Shown piece after piece: positions 1 to 7,900 of a stretch of 8,510 bases of DNA. Every line of letters starts with the position of its first letter. The first letter of the stretch is position 1. The translations under genes and the position numbers were made by a program. Origin of the DNA: Lachnospiraceae bacterium (GTDB lineage Bacteria; Bacillota; Clostridia; Lachnospirales; Lachnospiraceae); the NCBI GenBank assembly GCA_017443685.1, contig JAFSYD010000149.1:1-8510 (forward strand), given 5' to 3'. The notes under the pieces were generated by a model. That model worked only from the letters and a program-made list of their open reading frames with translations, was not told the origin of the DNA and did not search any database.

Positions 1-1071
1 ATGATCATGGCGGCGTTCTTATCGCTCGGCTTTAAGGATGTGAAATACTACGGACAGGCGCGTGTGTTCAAGGATATCGCGTTTATCGAAAAGAGAAAGG
101 TGTTCTTTGCCGTATCCCTTGCCGCGATCTGCGCGGGCTTTATCGCGATGGGGATCCATTATGCCGGCGGCGAAAAGGCCTTGAATTTCAGTCTGGAGTT
201 CCTGGGCGGTACATCTACAACGGTGGGCTTTAACGAAGACTACTCGATCGCCGAGATTGATGAAAAGGTCGTTCCGGTGGTAAGCAGGATCACAGGGGAT
301 AACGACATTCAGACACAGAAGGTCAGCGGTACGGATGAGGTCATCATCAAGACGCGGAAGCTTGAGCTTGCGGAAAGAGAAGCGTTAAATACGGCGCTGG
401 AAGAGAACTTCGGCGTGGAAGAGACCTCCATTTCTTCCGAGAACATCAGCTCGACGATCAGCGGCGAAATGCGCCGGGAAGCGATCGTGGCGGTTCTCGT
501 GGCGGCGTTCTTTATGCTTTTGTATATCTGGTTCAGATTCAAGGATATCCGTTTTGCATCGAGCGCGATCATCGCTCTTTTGCACGACGTATTGGTGGTC
601 CTGGCGCTGTATGCGATCGTACGGCTTTCGGTCGGCAGTGCGTTCATTGCCTGCATGCTGACGGTCATCGGTTATTCGGTCAACGATACGATCGTCATTT
701 TCGACCGTGTCCGTGAGAATATGGGACGCTTAAAGGATAAGAACAGTGCCGGGGAGCTTGCGGCTTTGGCGGACTCCTCGATCTCGCAGACCTTATCGCG
801 ATCCATTTCGACTTCGATCACGACGGCGATCACGATTCTGATGCTGCTGATCTTAGGCGTATCGACGATCAAGGAATTTGCGCTTCCGCTTTTGGCAGGC
901 GTCATCTGCGGTACGTATTCTTCAATCTGTATCGCGACGGAATTATGGTATCTGATGCGCGTTCATATTAAGAGCAGACATGCCGAGGTGCCGGAAAAGG
1001 GCGGTAAGAAGGCAAAGCCGAAGAAAAAGCCGGAACGTGCAACGAAGGAAAATGAAGGGCTTGTGGTATAG
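1..1071 (+). CDS. secF: Protein translocase SecF domain, probably the C-terminal part of a fused SecDF (5' partial)
   Basis: SecF works with SecD beside the SecYEG channel and uses the proton-motive force to help pull exported proteins across the membrane. Family marks are visible. Residues 64-72 hold the FSLEFLGGT stretch that follows the first membrane helix. Residues 224-240 carry the signature GYSVNDTIVIFDRVREN. Hydrophobic helices lie near 34-51, 160-178, 186-206, 211-224, 274-288 and 295-317, with an extracytoplasmic domain at about 65-155. The tail at 333-349 is lysine-rich. The reading frame is open at base 1, and the first ~25 residues (ending with a GFKDVKYYG stretch before the conserved KRKVFF) look like a SecD-to-SecF linker, not a normal SecF N-terminus. 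I therefore infer that the true start lies upstream, in a SecD-SecF fusion as in many Clostridia. The ATG at base 1 is probably internal. SecF identity is firm; the fusion is inference. Confidence 0.93.
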   Translation: MIMAAFLSLGFKDVKYYGQARVFKDIAFIEKRKVFFAVSLAAICAGFIAMGIHYAGGEKALNFSLEFLGGTSTTVGFNEDYSIAEIDEKVVPVVSRITGDNDIQTQKVSGTDEVIIKTRKLELAEREALNTALEENFGVEETSISSENISSTISGEMRREAIVAVLVAAFFMLLYIWFRFKDIRFASSAIIALLHDVLVVLALYAIVRLSVGSAFIACMLTVIGYSVNDTIVIFDRVRENMGRLKDKNSAGELAALADSSISQTLSRSISTSITTAITILMLLILGVSTIKEFALPLLAGVICGTYSSICIATELWYLMRVHIKSRHAEVPEKGGKKAKPKKKPERATKENEGLVV

Positions 1072-1150
1072 AGCTTTTCGAAAACCGGGGTGGGTTATAT
1101 AGATATATGTTCGGGGGAAAAGCGTATTGGCGTGATGGAAGCATTATGTT

Positions 1151-1157
1151 AAAGGAG
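1151..1157 (+). promoter_or_regulatory. Ribosome binding site of glyA
   Basis: AAAGGAG lies 7 bases before the ATG at 1165. This is a near-consensus Shine-Dalgarno sequence at good spacing and fixes the glyA start. Confidence 0.85.
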
Positions 1158-1164
1158 AGAAGCT

Positions 1165-2412
1165 ATGTACACGTTAGATGATATTAAGGCGGTTGATCCC
1201 GAGATCGCGGCAGTGATCCGCGATGAATATGAAAGGCAGTCAAGCCATATTGAGCTGATCGCTTCGGAGAACTGGGTTTCCCCGGCGGTGATGTCGGCGA
1301 TGGGTTCGGTATTGACGAATAAATACGCGGAAGGCTATCCGGGCAAGCGTTATTACGGTGGCTGCGAGATAGTGGATGTGGCAGAGGACTTGGCAAGGGA
1401 GCGTGCGAAGCAGCTTTTCGGCGCAGAGTATGTCAATGTTCAGCCGCATTCGGGTGCGCAGGCAAATATGACGGTACAGTTTGCGGTATGCGAGCCGGGT
1501 GATACGGTCATGGGCATGAGTCTTGACCACGGCGGACATTTATCACACGTCAGTCCGGTGAATTTTTCCGGTAAATATTTTAACATCGTTCCTTACGGCG
1601 TGAATGATCAGGGTGTGATCGATTATGACGAAGTAGAGCGGATCGCTAAGGAATGCAAGCCGAAAATGATCATCTGCGGCGCGTCGGCCTATGCGCGGAC
1701 CATCGACTTTAAGCGTTTCCGCGAGATCGCGGATGTGGTCGGTGCCGTGCTGCTTGCGGATATCGCGCACATTGCGGGTCTGGTGGCAACGGGTTACCAT
1801 CCTTCGCCGATCCCGTACGCGCACATTACGACGACGACGACGCATAAGACCCTGCGCGGACCGCGCGGCGGCATGATCATGTCCTCGAATGAGGTCAATG
1901 AGAAATACAACTTCAATAAGGCAATGTTCCCGGGAATCCAGGGAGGTCCTTTGATGCACGTGATCGCTGCGAAGGCGGTATGCTTTAAAGAGGCGCTTGA
2001 GCCGTCGTTTAAGGAGTACATCGGCAATGTGGTTGCGAATGCGAAGGCACTCTCGGAAGGGCTTATGAGCCGCGATATGGATATCGTTTCGGGTGGTACG
2101 GACAATCATCTGATGCTTCTGGATCTGATCCGGTATGATAAGACGGGCAAGGAGATCGAGGCGCTGCTTGACAATGCGCACATCACGGCGAACAAGAATA
2201 CCGTACCGAACGATCCGAAGAGCCCGTTCGTAACCAGCGGCATCCGTCTCGGTACGCCGGCAGCGACGAGCCGCGGATTGATCGCAAAGGACTTCGATCA
2301 GGTGGCGGAGGCGATCGCGGCTGTGGTAAAGGAAGGCGATGCGGGAGTAGATAAGGCTCGTGCTATTGTAGATGCGCTTACGGCGAAATATCCGCTGTCG
2401 GGTGATTTTTAA
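1165..2412 (+). CDS. glyA: Serine hydroxymethyltransferase
   Basis: A cytoplasmic pyridoxal-phosphate enzyme that converts serine and tetrahydrofolate to glycine and 5,10-methylene-tetrahydrofolate, the main source of one-carbon units for purine, thymidylate and methionine synthesis. At 415 residues it matches the usual bacterial length. The fold-type I features are in order: SENWVSP at 34-40 (catalytic Glu36 by family analogy), [10 protein letters not shown] at 57-66, QPHSGAQAN at 93-101, the cofactor-binding DIAHIAG at 199-205 (Asp199, His202), the Schiff-base lysine Lys228 in [11 protein letters not shown] at 226-236, and Arg361 in the GIRLGTPA stretch, which binds the substrate carboxylate in the family. 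It starts 93 bases after the SecF stop and ends 56 bases before serS. The neighbouring serS uses the same amino acid, which may explain the pairing. A small oddity is a run of five identical ACG threonine codons just before the active-site lysine. Identification is secure. Confidence 0.98.
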   Translation: MYTLDDIKAVDPEIAAVIRDEYERQSSHIELIASENWVSPAVMSAMGSVLTNKYAEGYPGKRYYGGCEIVDVAEDLARERAKQLFGAEYVNVQPHSGAQANMTVQFAVCEPGDTVMGMSLDHGGHLSHVSPVNFSGKYFNIVPYGVNDQGVIDYDEVERIAKECKPKMIICGASAYARTIDFKRFREIADVVGAVLLADIAHIAGLVATGYHPSPIPYAHITTTTTHKTLRGPRGGMIMSSNEVNEKYNFNKAMFPGIQGGPLMHVIAAKAVCFKEALEPSFKEYIGNVVANAKALSEGLMSRDMDIVSGGTDNHLMLLDLIRYDKTGKEIEALLDNAHITANKNTVPNDPKSPFVTSGIRLGTPAATSRGLIAKDFDQVAEAIAAVVKEGDAGVDKARAIVDALTAKYPLSGDF

Positions 2413-2453
2413 GCGGTATAGGTGCGGCGGACAGGAGTAAAGTAGAACATACA

Positions 2454-2464
2454 GGGGGAAAGGA
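2454..2464 (+). promoter_or_regulatory. Ribosome binding site of serS
   Basis: A purine-only stretch of five G, three A, then GGA precedes the ATG at 2469. Either the GGGGGA part (9-base spacing) or the AAAGGA part (4-base spacing) could pair with the 16S tail. It supports the chosen start. Confidence 0.7.
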
Positions 2465-2468
2465 ACAC

Positions 2469-3758
2469 ATGATAGACATCAAGTTTTTACGTGAGAATCC
2501 GGACATTGTAAAAGAGAATATCAAAAAGAAATTCCAGGATCACAAGCTTCCGATGGTCGACGAGGTGATCGAGTATGACGCGAAGGTGCGTGCCGTCAAA
2601 GCGGAAGGCGACGAGCTGCGCGCGAACCGCAACAAGATCTCGAAGCAGATCGGCGCGCTGATGGCGCAGGGCAGGAAGGACGAGGCGGAAGCCGTTAAGG
2701 AAGAGGTGACGAAGAACGCCGAGCGTCTTGTTAAGCTCGAAGAAGAAGAGCGGCGCTTAAATGAAGAGATCACGAAGCGCATGATGACGATCCCGAACAT
2801 CATCGATCCGTCCGTGCCCATCGGTGAGGACGATTCGAAGAACGTGGAGATCGAAAAGTTCGGTGAGCCGGTGGTACCTGATTTTGAAGTTCCGTATCAT
2901 ACGGACATTATGGCACGTTTTGACGGGATCGATTTCGAGGCGGCCGGACGTGTATCCGGCAACGGCTTTTACTACCTGATGGGTGACATCGCACGCCTGC
3001 ATTCGGCCGTGTTGGCATACGCGAGAGACTTTATGATCGACCGCGGGTTCACCTACTGTGTGCCGCCTTTTATGATCCGAAGCGATGTCGTGACCGGCGT
3101 TATGAGCTTTGAGGAAATGGATGCGATGATGTATAAGATTGAGGGCGAAGACCTTTATCTCATCGGTACGTCGGAGCATTCGATGATCGGCAAATTCAAG
3201 GGAGAGCTGCTTGATGAGGAGAAGCTTCCCTATACGATGACAAGCTACTCGCCCTGTTTCCGGAAGGAGAAGGGGGCGCACGGTATTGAGGAGCGCGGCG
3301 TTTACCGTATCCATCAGTTTGAAAAGCAGGAGATGATCGTCGTCTGCAAGCCAAAGGATGCGATGTACTGGTACGATCAGCTCTGGAAGAACACGGTGGA
3401 TCTCTTCCGCAGCATGGATATTCCGGTGCGCACGCTGGAGTGCTGCTCGGGCGATCTGGCGGATCTGAAGGTGAAGTCGTGCGACGTTGAGGCGTGGTCG
3501 CCGCGGCAGAAGAAGTATTTTGAGGTCGGCAGCTGCTCGAACCTCGGAGATGCGCAGGCGAGACGGCTTGGCATCCGCGTTAAGGGAGCGGACAAGAATA
3601 AATATTTTGCCAACACCTTAAACAACACGGTGGTCGCTCCGCCGCGTATGCTGATCGCATTTTTGGAGAACAACTTAAATGCGGATGGCAGTGTGAACAT
3701 TCCTGAGGTATTGCGTCCTTATATGGGCGGCAAGGAAAAGCTCGAACCGAAAAATTAA
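2469..3758 (+). CDS. serS: Seryl-tRNA synthetase (class II), divergent archaeal/eukaryal-like form
   Basis: It charges tRNA(Ser) with serine in the cytoplasm; enzymes of this family also charge tRNA(Sec) where that exists. At 429 residues it has normal length. Residues 1-110 form the charged, heptad-like helical arm that grips the long variable arm of tRNA(Ser). The catalytic core follows: TSE at 234-236 (the serine-binding TxE position), motif 2 from Phe264 with Arg265 and Glu267, then HQFEKQE at 282-288, GSCSN at 354-358, QARR at 363-366, and motif 3 around Arg393 ending in IPEVLRPYMGG. Several positions differ from the common bacterial form: TSEH where TAE is usual, GAHG at 269-272 where GSAG or similar is usual, and LNNTVVAPPRM at 384-394. 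From memory these resemble cytosolic eukaryotic and archaeal SerRS. All expected functional positions are present, so the enzyme should be active. No T-box leader fits in the 56-base gap after glyA. Confidence 0.97.
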   Translation: MIDIKFLRENPDIVKENIKKKFQDHKLPMVDEVIEYDAKVRAVKAEGDELRANRNKISKQIGALMAQGRKDEAEAVKEEVTKNAERLVKLEEEERRLNEEITKRMMTIPNIIDPSVPIGEDDSKNVEIEKFGEPVVPDFEVPYHTDIMARFDGIDFEAAGRVSGNGFYYLMGDIARLHSAVLAYARDFMIDRGFTYCVPPFMIRSDVVTGVMSFEEMDAMMYKIEGEDLYLIGTSEHSMIGKFKGELLDEEKLPYTMTSYSPCFRKEKGAHGIEERGVYRIHQFEKQEMIVVCKPKDAMYWYDQLWKNTVDLFRSMDIPVRTLECCSGDLADLKVKSCDVEAWSPRQKKYFEVGSCSNLGDAQARRLGIRVKGADKNKYFANTLNNTVVAPPRMLIAFLENNLNADGSVNIPEVLRPYMGGKEKLEPKN

Positions 3759-3762
3759 TGGA

Positions 3763-3808
3763 ACCGTTCAGATGCCTGAAGGGTTGCATTGTCACAACAT
3801 GTAACGGT
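3763..3808. repeat. Overlapping inverted repeats at the serS-hydrolase junction
   Basis: Three possible pairings overlap here. ACCGTT at 3763-3768 pairs with AACGGT at 3803-3808. TTCAG at 3767-3771 pairs with CTGAA at 3776-3780 around a 4-base loop. GTTGCA at 3783-3788 pairs, with one G-U, with TGTAAC at 3800-3805, enclosing TTG/CAA. The second and third could form together, while the first competes with both. No T-run follows, so a factor-independent terminator is unlikely. They enclose the TTG start at 3789 and its weak ribosome site, so an effect on initiation is possible but unproven. Confidence 0.4.
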
Positions 3809-4475
3809 GCGTATGTATATTCAGTTAGACAGTCAGGTCTTATATTACAAAAAAACAGGCAGCGGCAGACCGCTTTTGATGCTGCACGGCAACGGGGAGA
3901 GCCACGAGATCTTTGACGCGTTATCGGATGATCTTGAGGGTGATTTTACGATGTATCTGCCCGATACCAGAGGCTGCGGGCTGTCTTCGCCGAGTGGGAA
4001 TGGTCAGTATCATTATGAGGATATGGCAGGGGATATGCGAAAGCTTTTGGATGCGATCGATGTCAGGTCCTGCGATATCTTCGGCTTTTCGGACGGAGCG
4101 GTGATCGCGATGCTGCTTGCGATCGAATTCCCCGAGCGGGTGCGTAGGATGATCCTTTGCGGAGCGAACCTGTCGCCTGCCGGGCTTAAATTTATGGCGA
4201 AGCGTAAGATAAAAGCCGAGTATCGCAAAACGAAGAACGATATGATCGCAATGATGCTGCGCGAGCCGAACCTGACTGCGGACGATCTTGCGAAGATCAA
4301 GGCCCCGACGCTTGTATGTGCCGGGGAGAAGGATCTTATCAAGGAGGCCGAGACCAGACAGATCGCGCATGGGATCCCGGATGCGAAGCTTTTCATCGTG
4401 CCGGGCGAAGACCACGCAAGCTACGTGATCAACAGCACGCGGATGGCGCCTAGCATACGGAAGTTTCTGAGGTAA
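3789..4475 (+). CDS. Small alpha/beta hydrolase, substrate unknown
   Basis: This is an alpha/beta-hydrolase-fold protein with a complete predicted triad: nucleophile Ser101 in the elbow GFSDG (99-103), acid Asp182 after AGEKD, and His209 in the GEDHASY stretch. The oxyanion-hole loop is HGNGES at 33-38. At 228 residues it is shorter than typical members, and the lid between about 130 and 165 is a short, basic helical segment. The substrate cannot be read from the sequence; an esterase, lipase-like or C-C hydrolase is possible. There is no signal peptide, so it should be cytoplasmic. The start is uncertain. TTG at 3789 has a weak GAAGGG site at 3778-3783 with 5-base spacing. ATG at 3813 would give 220 residues and begins right at the first predicted strand, but lacks a clear ribosome site. 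A stop at 3777 rules out anything longer. Its stop lies 5 bases before the next gene. Confidence 0.88.
   Translation: MSQHVTVRMYIQLDSQVLYYKKTGSGRPLLMLHGNGESHEIFDALSDDLEGDFTMYLPDTRGCGLSSPSGNGQYHYEDMAGDMRKLLDAIDVRSCDIFGFSDGAVIAMLLAIEFPERVRRMILCGANLSPAGLKFMAKRKIKAEYRKTKNDMIAMMLREPNLTADDLAKIKAPTLVCAGEKDLIKEAETRQIAHGIPDAKLFIVPGEDHASYVINSTRMAPSIRKFLR
4469..4472 (+). promoter_or_regulatory. Ribosome binding site for the DUF4190-like gene, overlapping the hydrolase end
   Basis: GAGG sits 8 bases before the TTG at 4481 and inside the last codons of the hydrolase gene. No ATG or GTG in the frame lies near this site, so it supports a TTG start and suggests translational coupling between the two genes. 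Confidence 0.6.
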
Positions 4476-4480
4476 CAGTT

Positions 4481-4969
4481 TTGGATAAGCAAAATCAGTT
4501 TAAGCAAAATCAAAATCCGGCGGGAGGACCGTATGGCAATCCGCGATCGAACCCGGCGGGAGGATCGTATGGCAATCCGCGATCCGATCCGGCGGGAGCG
4601 CCGTATAACAATCCATATGGTATGCCGCAAAGGGAAAAAAAGGACGGACAGGTGTACGGTGCGGCGTCGCTGGTTCTCGGGTTCCTTGCGCTGATCCTGT
4701 TTTGCGCCTGCATCAATGTGCCGGTGGCAATGCTTTCGCTGTTTTTCGGAATGGTGCAGATCATCGGTTATAAGGATAAGCTTTTGGCGGGATTCGGGAT
4801 CGCGCTTTCCGTCGCGTCGATCATTCTGATGATCGTTGCGATTTTGATCTTTACAAGTATTCATATCGATCTGGGATCGCTTTCGCCGAATGGCTTCGGC
4901 AGCGGAACCGACAGTTACGAAGAATACTTTGAACAGTACTTTAATAACCTGGAGGATGGGAGTTTTTAA
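4481..4969 (+). CDS. DUF4190-like small membrane protein with a repeat-rich N-terminal tail
   Basis: This is a 162-residue membrane protein of unknown function. Residues 1-57 are hydrophilic, rich in Asn, Gln, Pro and Gly. They contain a KQNQF/KQNQN duplication at 3-12 and three 12-residue repeats at 12-47 with the core NPAGGPYGNPRS. Residues 58-97 are a long hydrophobic stretch that could hold two helices separated near 77-82. KDK at 98-100 is followed by another helix at about 101-127. This hydrophobic layout resembles the DUF4190 family, which is common in Firmicutes and has no fixed role. The tail is acidic and aromatic (SYEEYFEQYF at 145-154). REKK before the first helix suggests the N-terminus is cytoplasmic, which with three helices would put the acidic tail outside. 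The start is TTG at 4481, supported by a GAGG site. The gene ends exactly where ileS begins, so it is probably co-translated. Family assignment is by pattern only. Confidence 0.82.
   Translation: MDKQNQFKQNQNPAGGPYGNPRSNPAGGSYGNPRSDPAGAPYNNPYGMPQREKKDGQVYGAASLVLGFLALILFCACINVPVAMLSLFFGMVQIIGYKDKLLAGFGIALSVASIILMIVAILIFTSIHIDLGSLSPNGFGSGTDSYEEYFEQYFNNLEDGSF
4487..4512 (+). repeat. Short direct repeat, 11 bases, spaced by 15
   Basis: The sequence AAGCAAAATCA occurs at 4487-4497 and again at 4502-4512. It encodes the KQNQ-type duplication at the start of the DUF4190-like protein and lies just upstream of the larger tandem repeat. Confidence 0.75.
4514..4621 (+). repeat. Three tandem 36-base coding repeats
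   Basis: The units lie at 4514-4549, 4550-4585 and 4586-4621. Units 1 and 2 match at 33 of 36 bases; two of the three changes are silent and one gives Pro to Ser. Unit 3 matches unit 1 at 24 of its first 29 bases, then diverges. The length is a multiple of three, so gain or loss of a unit would keep the frame and alter only the length of the tail before the membrane domain. Confidence 0.92.
4951..4962 (+). promoter_or_regulatory. Ribosome binding site of ileS, inside the upstream gene
   Basis: The stretch GGAGGATGGGAG lies within the last codons of the DUF4190-like gene. GGGAG at 4958-4962 is 7 bases before the ileS ATG, and GGAGG at 4951-4955 is 14 bases before it. Its position inside the upstream gene fits translational coupling. 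Confidence 0.7.
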
Positions 4970-7900
4970 ATGAAGACGAAATACGAAGCCGTCAACACCG
5001 ATCTGAACTTTGTGGATCGTGAAAAAGAGGTCGAAAAGTTCTGGAAGGACAATGACATTTTTGGCAAATCGTTAAAGATCCGCGAGGGCAGGCCGACCTA
5101 TATGTTTTACGACGGGCCGCCGACGGCGAACGGAAAGCCGCATATCGGTCACGTACTGACACGCGTGATCAAGGATATGATCCCCCGCTATCAGACGATG
5201 AAGGGGAATTATGTGCCGAGGAAGGCCGGCTGGGACACGCATGGCCTGCCGGTCGAGCTTGAGGTGGAAAAAAAGCTCGGCTTAAACGGCAAGGACCAGA
5301 TCGAAGAATACGGGATGGAGCCTTTCATCAAAGAGTGCAAGGAATCTGTCTGGAAATACAAGGGAATGTGGGAGGATTTTTCCGCAACCGTCGGTTTCTG
5401 GGCGGATATGGACGATCCCTACATCACCTATGACGACAATTTCATTGAGTCCGAGTGGTGGGCCTTAAAGGAGATCTGGGACAAAGAGCTTCTGTATAAG
5501 GGCTTTAAGGTGGTTCCCTACTGCCCGCGCTGCGGGACGCCGCTTTCCGCACAGGAGGTGGCGCAGGGGTATAAGACGGTTAAGGAGCGTTCCGCGATCG
5601 TCCGCTTCAAGGTTAAGGACGAGGACGCGTATTTTCTCGCGTGGACGACGACGCCGTGGACGCTGCCGTCGAATGTCGGCCTTTGCGTGAACCCGAAGGA
5701 TACCTACGTTAAGGTAAAAGCGAAGGACGGCTTCACCTATTATCTGGCAAAAGAGCTTTGCGACAGCGTATTCGCGCGGCTTGCGGAGGATAAGGAAGAA
5801 ACGCGTCTTTATGAAGTGCTCGAGGAATACACGGGTAAAGATCTGGAATACAGGGAGTACGAGCCGCTTTTTGCCTGCACCGGTGAAAAGGTGGCGAAGA
5901 TGCCGAACGCTAAGGGCTTTTATGTCATCTGCGACAGCTACGTTACGATGACGGACGGTACCGGTATCGTTCATACCGCGCCTGCCTTCGGTGAGGACGA
6001 CGCGCGTGTCTGCGGGAATTATAAGATGCCGTTCGTGCAGTTTGTCGATGAAAAGGGATGCATGACGGCGGATACGCCCTATGCCGGAATTTTTGTAAAA
6101 GACGCCGATCTTAAGATCCTGCAGGATCTCGATAAGGACGGCAAATTATACGACGCGCCGAAGTTCGAGCATGAATATCCCCACTGCTGGCGCTGTGAGA
6201 CGCCGCTCATTTACTATGCGAGAGAGTCATGGTTTATCAAGATGACCGAAGTGCGCGACGACCTGATAAAGAACAACAATACGGTCAACTGGATCCCGGA
6301 GTCCATCGGAAAGGGACGTTTCGGCGACTGGCTGGAAAATGTCCAGGACTGGGGGATCTCACGGAACCGTTACTGGGGCACGCCGCTTAACATCTGGGAG
6401 TGCGCGGACTGCGGCTATCAGGAGGCGGTCGGAAGCCGGAAGGAGCTGGCCGAAAAGGCGGGTGATCCGAACGTTGCATCGATCGAGCTGCACCGTCCAT
6501 ATATTGACGGGGTGACGTATGACTGCCCGCACTGCGGCAAGAGGATGAAGCGTGTGCCGGAGGTCATTGACTGCTGGTTCGATTCGGGCGCGATGCCGTT
6601 TGCGCAGTATCACTATCCGTTTGAAAATAAGGAGCTGTTCGAGAGCCGGTTCCCGGCGCAGTTCATTTCGGAAGCGGTCGATCAGACGAGAGGCTGGTTC
6701 TACTCGCTGATGGCGGAAAGCACGCTTCTTTTCAACAAAGCGCCCTATGAGAACGTTATCGTCCTGGGACATGTACAGGACGAAAAGGGCCAGAAGATGT
6801 CAAAGTCGAAGGGCAATGCGGTAGACCCCTTTGAGGCGCTTGAAACGTACGGTGCAGACGCCATCCGGTGGTATTTTTACATCAATTCCGCACCGTGGCT
6901 GCCGAACCGTTTTCACGGGGACGCGGTGGTGGAAGGACAGCGGAAGTTCATGGGTACGCTCTGGAATACGTACGCATTCTTCGTATTGTACGCGAACATC
7001 GATGATTTTGACGCGACGCAATACACCCTTTCCTATGATGAGTTGTCCGTAATGGATAAGTGGATCTTATCCCGTCTGCATTCGACGATCCGCGAGGTGG
7101 ACGGCAATCTTGCGAATTACCGTATCCCGGAAACGGCGCGTGCGTTGCAGGGTTTCGTGGAGGACCTGTCGAACTGGTATGTCAGAAGAAGCCGGGAGCG
7201 TTTCTGGGCAAAAGGGATGGAGCAGGATAAGATCAATGCATACATGACGCTGTATACGGCGCTTGTGGAGATCGCGAAGGCGTCCGCGCCGATGATCCCG
7301 TTTATGGCGGAGGAGATATACCGCAATCTGGTATGCGGGATCGATCCGAAGGCACCGGAAAGCGTTCATCTGTGTGATTTCCCGGTCGCGAACATTTCGT
7401 GGATCGATGATGCGCTCGAAGCGGATATGAAGGAGCTTCTTAAGATCGTCGTTTACGGACGTGCCTGCAGGAACGCGGCGAACATCAAGAACCGCCAGCC
7501 TATCGGGCAGATGTATTTTAAGGCCCAAAAGCCGCTGGCTGATTATTACGTATCGATCATCGCTGACGAATTGAATGTGAAAAACGTTGCCTTCGCCGAT
7601 GATCTGTCGGATTACACGACGTATGAATTCAAGCCGAATCTGCCTGTGGTCGGCAAGAAATACGGCAAATTCGTAAAAGGTATCCGCGAGGCGCTGGCTG
7701 CCTGCGACGGCAATGCCGCAAAGGCGGCGCTGGATAAGGATGGTTCGATCCATTTGCCCGAGGTGGACGAGTCGATCGTTTTGGAAGAGGGCGACCTTTT
7801 GATCGAACGCACACAAAAAGAGGGCTTTGTCACGGACGGCGACATCGAGGTTACGGTCGTACTGGATACGACGCTGACCGAGGCGCTGATAGAAGAGGGC

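Noticed and set aside
1083..1096. AACC/GGTT hairpin just after the SecF stop as a terminator.
   Set aside because: Only four base pairs with a G-rich loop and no T-run after it; too weak to terminate.
1543..2181. A 212-codon minus-strand open frame inside glyA.
   Set aside because: It is a shadow of glyA codon bias, with arginine- and histidine-rich low-information sequence and no domain motif.
2757..3314. A 185-codon minus-strand open frame inside serS.
   Set aside because: The overlying plus-strand gene carries all class II motifs across this stretch, while the reverse product shows no recognisable feature.
3789..3821. Promoter-like TTGTCA at 3789-3794 with TATGTA at 3812-3817 or TATATT at 3816-3821.
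   Set aside because: The well-spaced -10 matches only 3 of 6 consensus positions and the better -10 has a 21-base spacer. It also lies within the gene's own first codons.
4514..4621. CRISPR-like array from the regular 36-base units.
   Set aside because: The units are directly adjacent with no spacers and are in frame within a coding sequence, so they are protein-coding tandem repeats.
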